NCBI RefSeq assembly: GCF_000208925.1
Contig: NW_001914949.1
Coordinates: 1-56,067, forward strand
Direction: 5' to 3'
Length of the DNA stretch: 56,067 nucleotides
Origin: Entamoeba histolytica HM-1:IMSS
Taxonomy: Eukaryota > Evosea > Mastigamoebida > Endamoebidae
Each line of letters begins with the position of its first letter. Positions within the stretch are counted from its first letter, which is position 1. A program made the translations under genes and the position numbers. This document shows, one piece after another, positions 50,290-56,067 of this stretch. A model generated the notes under the pieces. It was not told the DNA's origin and searched no databases. It saw only the letters and a program-made list of their open reading frames with translations.

Positions 50290-50687
50290 ACTAAAAGATC
50301 CTTTTCCAATGCAGGATATACAATAAATTTTATTGCCATTGTTATGGAGTAATGCCTTGACGTCTTGTAAAGAAAAGCAAACAAGACATAGAAATACAAG
50401 GTTAAATGCCAATAACAACAATAAAAGATATTCCAATTATAATAAAAGATATCACAATTATAATAAAAGAAATACCAAGAGAAAAGGGTTTAAAAAACAA
50501 CAAAGACAAAGAAGAACGAATAAAAAACAGGATAAACACTGAAATAATAATGAATATACAAACAATAGACATATATGGTTAACAATAAAAGAGATACATG
50601 AAAGAATAAAAGGAATAACAAGCAGATGGGAAAAAGGAGAATATTCAGAAATACTTAAAAAATACGAAGGTAAAAGAAAAAGATGGT

Positions 50688-51761
50688 ATGATATCCTTCA
50701 AGAAGTATATGCAGTTAGAAAGAAAAAGAGAGTTGAAAAAATTAAAGAAGAAATTTAAGGAAAGAACAAAAGGATGGGAAGAAGAAGACGTCCAAGCGAT
50801 TGAAACAGAAATCAAAAGTAGAAACCCAATTAAAGAATTACAAAAAAGATGTAAAATGGCTAAAATAATAAATGAAACAGAAAAAGAAAGAAAAACACAA
50901 GAAGAAAATAAAGAAGAAACAAAGAATGAAGAGGAAAATAATAGAGAAAAAGAAGAAATTAAAATACTTCAAAAACAGATTAAAAAATTAGAAGAAGAAA
51001 TTAAAGGATATCAAGCAAAAAGAAAGGAAGAAGAACAAGCCATCTCAGAATAAATGATAGAAAAAGCAAAAGAAATAGTCAGAAAAGAATTTGAGAAAGA
51101 GATAGAAAATTTGAAAAAAGAAATTAAGAAAGTACAAACGAATTATAATGAAATGAAGAAAGAAAATGAAAAACTAACAGAAGAAAATATAAAATTACAA
51201 GGTGAAATAAATGAGATAGAAGGAAGGAAAATCATGGAAATGAATAACAAAGAAGAAACCATTCGAAGTCTAAAATCCACTAAAGGGAAGTTACAGAAGG
51301 AAAAGGATGAACAAAAGGAGAAAACAGAAGAGCTGAAGAAAAAAGGAGAAATACTGGAGAAGAAGAATAGTGTGTTAGAGGAAAAAGCGGAAGCACTAGA
51401 GAGAAGAGTTGAGGAGCTGAAAAGTGAACTAAGAGATAAAGAAAAACAAATCTCTGAAATTCAACAAACAGCAATAATAAGTCATGAGATTGCAGAAATA
51501 ACAAGAGAAGAATTAGACAACACACAAAAAGAAAATGAAACACAAAAACAAATAATATCAAAACAACAAGATGATATTCAAAATTTTATCTCACAGAAGG
51601 AACTGGAGAAGAAGAAAACGATGACACTTGTGATAAATACACACCCAGTATTGAGGAAAGCATCATCAGGAACAATGGAGATGAACGAAACTACTCCTAT
51701 GAAAAAGACAGTAGTTGAAATCGAAGAGAAAAGCAATGATTGTCAAAAAAACAAGAGATGA
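50688..51761 (+). pseudogene. LINE family B ORF1, Glu/Lys coiled coil, one in-frame stop
   Basis: The frames 50688-51053 (121 codons) and 51054-51761 (235 codons) are in the same register, separated only by a TAA at 51051-51053. Residues are overwhelmingly Lys and Glu with heptad spacing, ending in a Ser/Thr stretch (TLVINTHPVLRKASSG). Upstream, the basic frame at 50333-50542 probably belonged to the same protein. This fits a non-LTR ORF1 that trimerises or oligomerises by coiled coil and binds RNA through its basic part. The deleted copy at 31.7 kb lacks most of the coiled coil. Confidence 0.65.
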
Positions 51762-54271
51762 TAATCAGACAAGAAATACAAAAGAAAGAAATAGAATTTT
51801 AATTGAAGTGTTGTATTGTTTTGAAATTAATTGGTTAAATAAGAAATTATATAAGAAATTAAGATGGGAGCAAATAGAAAGTATAATAAAAGCAATAAAC
51901 ATCAATGTAAATAATGAAAATGAATATATTAAATATATTAAAATGTCACATAAAATAAAAGAAAATACTAAACAATACATTAAAGTGAAAGTAAATGATA
52001 TAATAGAAGAGTAGAGTGTAATTCAATAATAAAAACATCATATTAAAGAATAACTCTACTGAAATTGATGAAGAATACCTTAACACTCTCATCAATAAAA
52101 TAAAAGAAATGAAAATAGAAAAATGTACAAACATTAATTACTACTGGAAAAGAAAAGAAACTTATGAATTAATAAATGAAATTAATAATAAATGGATAAT
52201 GTCAGGAAGCAGAATGCATGAACTGCAAGATGATATGAAGAAGATTTCAATTTATATGCACCTCTATCTCCAAAATAAAATAATAAGAGATAAAAATGAT
52301 GAAATAAAAGAAATCCTAAAGAAAATCAATAGATTAGAAGATATAGTCAATGAAATTGTAGAGAATAAAATGCAACATGAAATTAAAAGAATATGATGAA
52401 GAAGGAATTAAAGTTAAAGCACTAGAAAGAATAAAGTACCTAAAATATATGATGACAATGATCAAAGAAAGAATTAAATTTAATAAGGAAGAAATAATCA
52501 GAATCAATACAAATAAAATCATGTTTTATTCTAACAAGAAAATTAGAATAAGGAAGAAAGACCCAAAAAATGAAATATACCCAAATAACGATATTACTTT
52601 AGAATATTGGAAATCGTTATATGAAACACAGGTGAAATTAAATAAAGAGAATTGGAAAATAAAACAAATCACCTCGTGGAATGAAAGATATTTCAATTAT
52701 AATAATGTCATAATAACAATAAATGAATTAAATTTAAGTATAATGAAAATAAATAACTGGAAAACACAATGAATAGACACTATATATGGGTATTATTGGA
52801 AAAGGATGTCATCATCATGAGAAGCCATTCTCAATATCTTTAATGAATGGTTGAACTTCCCTGAAAACATCAAATTAGACATGGTAAGTGGAAGAACTTT
52901 ATTAATCCACAAAGGAGGTGATATGAATAATGTCATTAATTATTATCATATCAGTTGTACAAATGTAATTATGAAAGTATTTACATCAATATTAAAAGAA
53001 AAGATTCACAGAAGACTTAACATGAATAATGAATCATTTAAAATTAGTAAAAATCAATTGGGATGTAAGTTACAATCTTTAGCTGCTAAAGAAGGAATAA
53101 TTAATAGTTATATGATGAAGCAGCAGAAAGAAGAAAAATACCCAAAATATGTGGAGTCATATTATGACATTAAGAAAGCATATGACACTGTCAACCACGA
53201 ATGAGTCATTGAATCATTAAAATATTTTAATTATGAGTTTGTTATCATTGACATAATTGAAAGTATGATGACTAGATGGAAGATATTCATCGGTTATAAA
53301 TTTAATGAATATCTATGATGTATTAAATTAAATAGATGAATTTTACAAGGTGATTCCTTATCCCCTCTACTCTTCATCATCCAGATGAATGTGATTTCTC
53401 AAATCATCGAAGAGAAATTCCCAAAATCAAATCACACATTATATATGGATGATTTGAGAATAATAACAGAAAGTAGTGAAGAAATGTGAATAATCCACAA
53501 AGAAATTAATGACAAATACATCAAAAAATGGAAGTGTCATCAAATAGTGGATATTTTAGAAGATGTTTTGAATCAAAATGAGTAGATAAAACTACTATAG
53601 TGAAAGCATGGAAGTCAATCAATATTAAGAAAAATGCATTTCTACAATTAACTAAAATGCAAGATGGAGCAATATTTTGTGGGTATAAGAAAGCAAAAAT
53701 AATGAAAAATGAAAGATTAAAATACTCAACACTTTGTAAAGACAAGATAGCTACAGTACAACACATTCTACTATCTTGTATTTATCATAATAAATCACAA
53801 ATTGAAAAACATGACAATATTGGCATTATAATATTGATTAATAAGAAAATATACAAGAAATAAACAATATAAAAAAACCTCCATATGAAACAATGTTCCA
53901 ATATAAAGACATCACAATGATATTTAACAAACAAATAATGCATAAAAGTGAATGACAATATCACAAAATACCATATATATGTATTAGATAAAAAGAATAA
54001 AACTAGTCTATTATTTGATATGACTAATATTGTGGCTGATCACAATATTAGTTGAGTGTAAATGAAGAAAAGAAATAAGTATAAAGAATTAAAGAATATT
54101 CTAATGAAAATAGAAAAGTTAAAAGATGTCAAAATAATTCCAGTAGTAGTCTCAATAAATGGATTAGTGAATAAAGAAAGTATTAGATTAATTAAAGAAT
54201 TAAAAATTGAGATTAACGTCATTAAAGAAATTAAAAACCATTGTAATACAAAACATGAAGGATGTCATTGA
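51715..54271 (+). pseudogene. LINE family B ORF2 (RT and endonuclease) interrupted mainly by TGA
   Basis: The start overlaps the ORF1 end by 47 nt in another frame. After a TAG at 52012-52014 and a frame change, the N-terminal part continues at 52109. From 52377 the frame runs through EYWKSLYETQVKLN and the RT core. In-frame TGA occur at 52770-52772, 52818-52820, 53202-53204, 53316-53318, 53337-53339 and 53487-53489; the first other stop is TAG at 53583-53585, after a frame change. The RT active site YMDD is intact. The last part (54062-54271) matches the end of the family-A endonuclease (IIPVxxSINGLxxKES). By the standard code it is inactive. Confidence 0.75.
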
Positions 54272-54275
54272 ATAC

Positions 54276-56067
54276 TGTTTTTATCATAACAAAACAGGCA
54301 ACGAAAAAAAGCAAATAATTGAAAAAGAAGAGAATGAATGATATAAAAGAATAAAAAGAAAGTAAGAAGTTTGATATGATGAAGAAAGAATAAAAGTAGA
54401 AAGGAGAGAATATAAAAAGAAAGAAGATAAAGTGTAATAAAACAAAAGAGATGATAAAAGAAGAAAAGAAAGAAAAAAAATAAAGGATGCGAATTTTATT
54501 GAAACAAATAAAAAAAGCGCAAAATTTAATGATGCGAAAATTAATAATGCGAAATATTTAGCAACATTTTTATTGATGCGAAATATTTTGAAATAAAAAT
54601 AAATCATCATTTGATATTATTATTATATTTGATAATAAATTATATTATATATTAAATACATCATATTTCTTTATTATTTATCTTTCTTTTCTTTTTATTA
54701 TTTCATGTATTAAATTATTATTCATTCATTTATTATTTATATTTCATTTATTAAATAAAATGAAAATGAAATTGTAAAATAATAATCAATTAATTAAATA
54801 TTCATGAATAATAATTTATTAATATTTAATAATTGAAATAACAAATAATAAAGTAACAATAATGATATATTCAATATATTCTTTATTTGATTTGTTCAAT
54901 ATTAGATTATTCTATTTCATTATCATTTCATTGTCTTCATTATTTTATTTCATTTATTATTTCATATTCATTTATTATTTTTTAAAATCAAATAAACAAT
55001 AATATTGATATTCATTCATCATATTCATTTAATATAATAAACATACACAACATTTCAGAATAAAGAATGAATAATTAAGAATGAAAATATTGATTTATTC
55101 AATATTTTGTTCAACATAAATCAATAAAACATATATTTTGATAATATACAAATGAATGAAATAATAAAGAAATATACAATACTCAAGAATTAATAAAAAA
55201 GAAATAAAAAGAATAAATGAATATAAAAGTGATAAATAATAGAAGAAAGAAATAGAAAAACAAAGAAAAACAAATAATATAAAAAGAATAAAAATATATA
55301 AAAAGAATAAAAATAAAGTAGAAGAAGAATATAAAAATAATAAATCACAAAGATGTAATAAAAGAAGAAATAAAAAGTGTATTTTTATTGTAAAAATTAG
55401 AAATATTCAATAAAAAGTATCTAATTTAATGATGTAAAATGATTAACAATATTTTATTAATGAAAAATATTTTACTCTTTTTTATGTTTATTATTTATAT
55501 GTATAATTTCATCATGATATTTATTATATAATCAATCATATGTGTTATGTTATTATAACATATAATAAGTGATAAAATATAAATGAAAATGATATGAATA
55601 TATAACATAGATAGAATATAAAACAAAAGAATAATAAGAATAAATGATAAATAAAAGGAGAAATGATAATCAATGATATAATAATAAATAACAAGTATAA
55701 AATATAAAAGATAAAAGATAAAACAAAAGAGAATAAATATAAAATGAAAATAGATATAAATGATAATAATATAAAAATGATAAGGATGAATATTCAAATA
55801 ATAAAATACAACTAAATAGAAAAGAATAACAATAAGAAAATCTAAAGAATATAAACATAAAAAACATAAAATAAGAATAATATAATAATATATAGATAAT
55901 AAGAAGAATACAATGATATAAATAATATAAACAGAGAAATATATATAAAAATACGATAGATAAATAACATATAAATAAAATAATAAAAATAATAAAAATA
56001 ATTATGATTCATCAAATAATCTATTTCATTAATATTTCATACAAAATGAATATAAATGATTATAAAA
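54276..56067. other. Gene-free, very A/T-rich tail with a diverged duplicated segment
   Basis: No gene can be supported. Two segments (about 54420-54600 and 55350-55490) look like diverged copies of each other: both go from Lys-codon-like AAGAAG runs to TTTAATGATG, then AATATT(T) and TTATTAATG or TTATTGATG. The first is studded with TGCGAAA motifs (about five), the only CpG-bearing strings nearby. Simple A/T words (AATAAT, ATTCATT) dominate the rest. It could be a subtelomeric or contig-end repeat; I cannot tell. Confidence 0.5.

Larger units (their letters stand above)
50290..54275 (+). mobile_element. LINE family B, near full-length, decayed
   Basis: In order: a basic Asn/Lys/Arg frame (about 50333-50542), a coiled-coil ORF1 (50688-51761), an ORF2 N-terminal region (51715-52772), RT (52.8-53.5 kb, with DIKKAYDTVNHE, QGDSLSPLLF and LYMDDLRII), and an endonuclease remnant (53.6-54.25 kb, with CX2C-like, VQHILLSC and IIPVVVSINGLVNKES segments). 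It differs from family A throughout. The 5' and 3' limits come from alignment with the deleted copy at 31.1-32.8 kb; the 5' limit is approximate. From 52377 to 53582 one frame stays free of TAA and TAG but contains six TGA. A piece appears lost between YMDD and the endonuclease. Confidence 0.86.

Overview
Organism. The window looks like the nuclear genome of an Entamoeba, probably of the E. histolytica / E. dispar / E. nuttalli group; species was not resolved. The evidence is very high A+T, compact genes on both strands, a 44-nt intron with the Entamoeba-type GTTTGT...TAG borders, a cysteine-protease-binding-family-like receptor ending in YATLA, GAAC-type promoter motifs, and R4/NeSL-like LINEs that pair a reverse transcriptase with a CCHC/PD-type endonuclease. 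A run of 100 N (18968-19067) marks a scaffold gap.

Layout. 1-2209 is the 3' part of a decayed LINE (family A). 2.7-18.2 kb holds a Cys-rich single-pass surface protein, a FAR1-type DNA-binding protein, a coiled-coil/zinc-cluster protein, a Rab-like GTPase with about 55 copies of an 8-residue helical repeat, a tiny divergent eS30-like protein, a very basic secreted protein, a long acidic coiled-coil protein, and a divergent Hsp70 split by a frame change. 19.3-30.9 kb holds a ubiquitin hydrolase (USP), a dual-specificity phosphatase, the receptor, a V-ATPase c subunit, a Pmp3-like small membrane protein and a spliced TMEM164-like protein. 31.1-35.2 kb is rich in mobile DNA: an internally deleted LINE (family B), a C2-domain protein, and two perfect or near-perfect dispersed repeats (479 bp and 614 bp), each with a second copy in the window. 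35.4-43.0 kb holds a WH2/proline-rich actin regulator, a GDPD-type phosphodiesterase, a TLDc-like protein and a Golgi-type glycosyltransferase. 43.0-47.6 kb is a near-complete inverted family-A LINE, 48.3-49.6 kb a secreted histidine acid phosphatase (MINPP-like), 50.3-54.3 kb a family-B LINE, and 54.3-56.1 kb gene-free A/T-rich DNA.

How it fits together. The host genes are ordinary cell biology: endolysosomal traffic and acidification (Rab-like GTPase, receptor, V-ATPase c, MINPP-like phosphatase), actin and membrane signalling (WH2 protein, C2 protein), proteostasis (Hsp70, USP) and lipid metabolism (GDPD, TMEM164-like). No operon logic is expected.

Most unusual signals. (1) In the LINE reading frames nearly all in-frame stops are TGA, with almost no TAA or TAG; in family B one 1.2-kb RT frame carries six TGA and no other stop. 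(2) The GTPase carries what should be a roughly 66-nm single alpha-helix. (3) A divergent eS30-like microprotein is too short to be found by usual ORF cut-offs. (4) The 479-bp and 614-bp repeats look freshly copied. All alignments here were made by eye.
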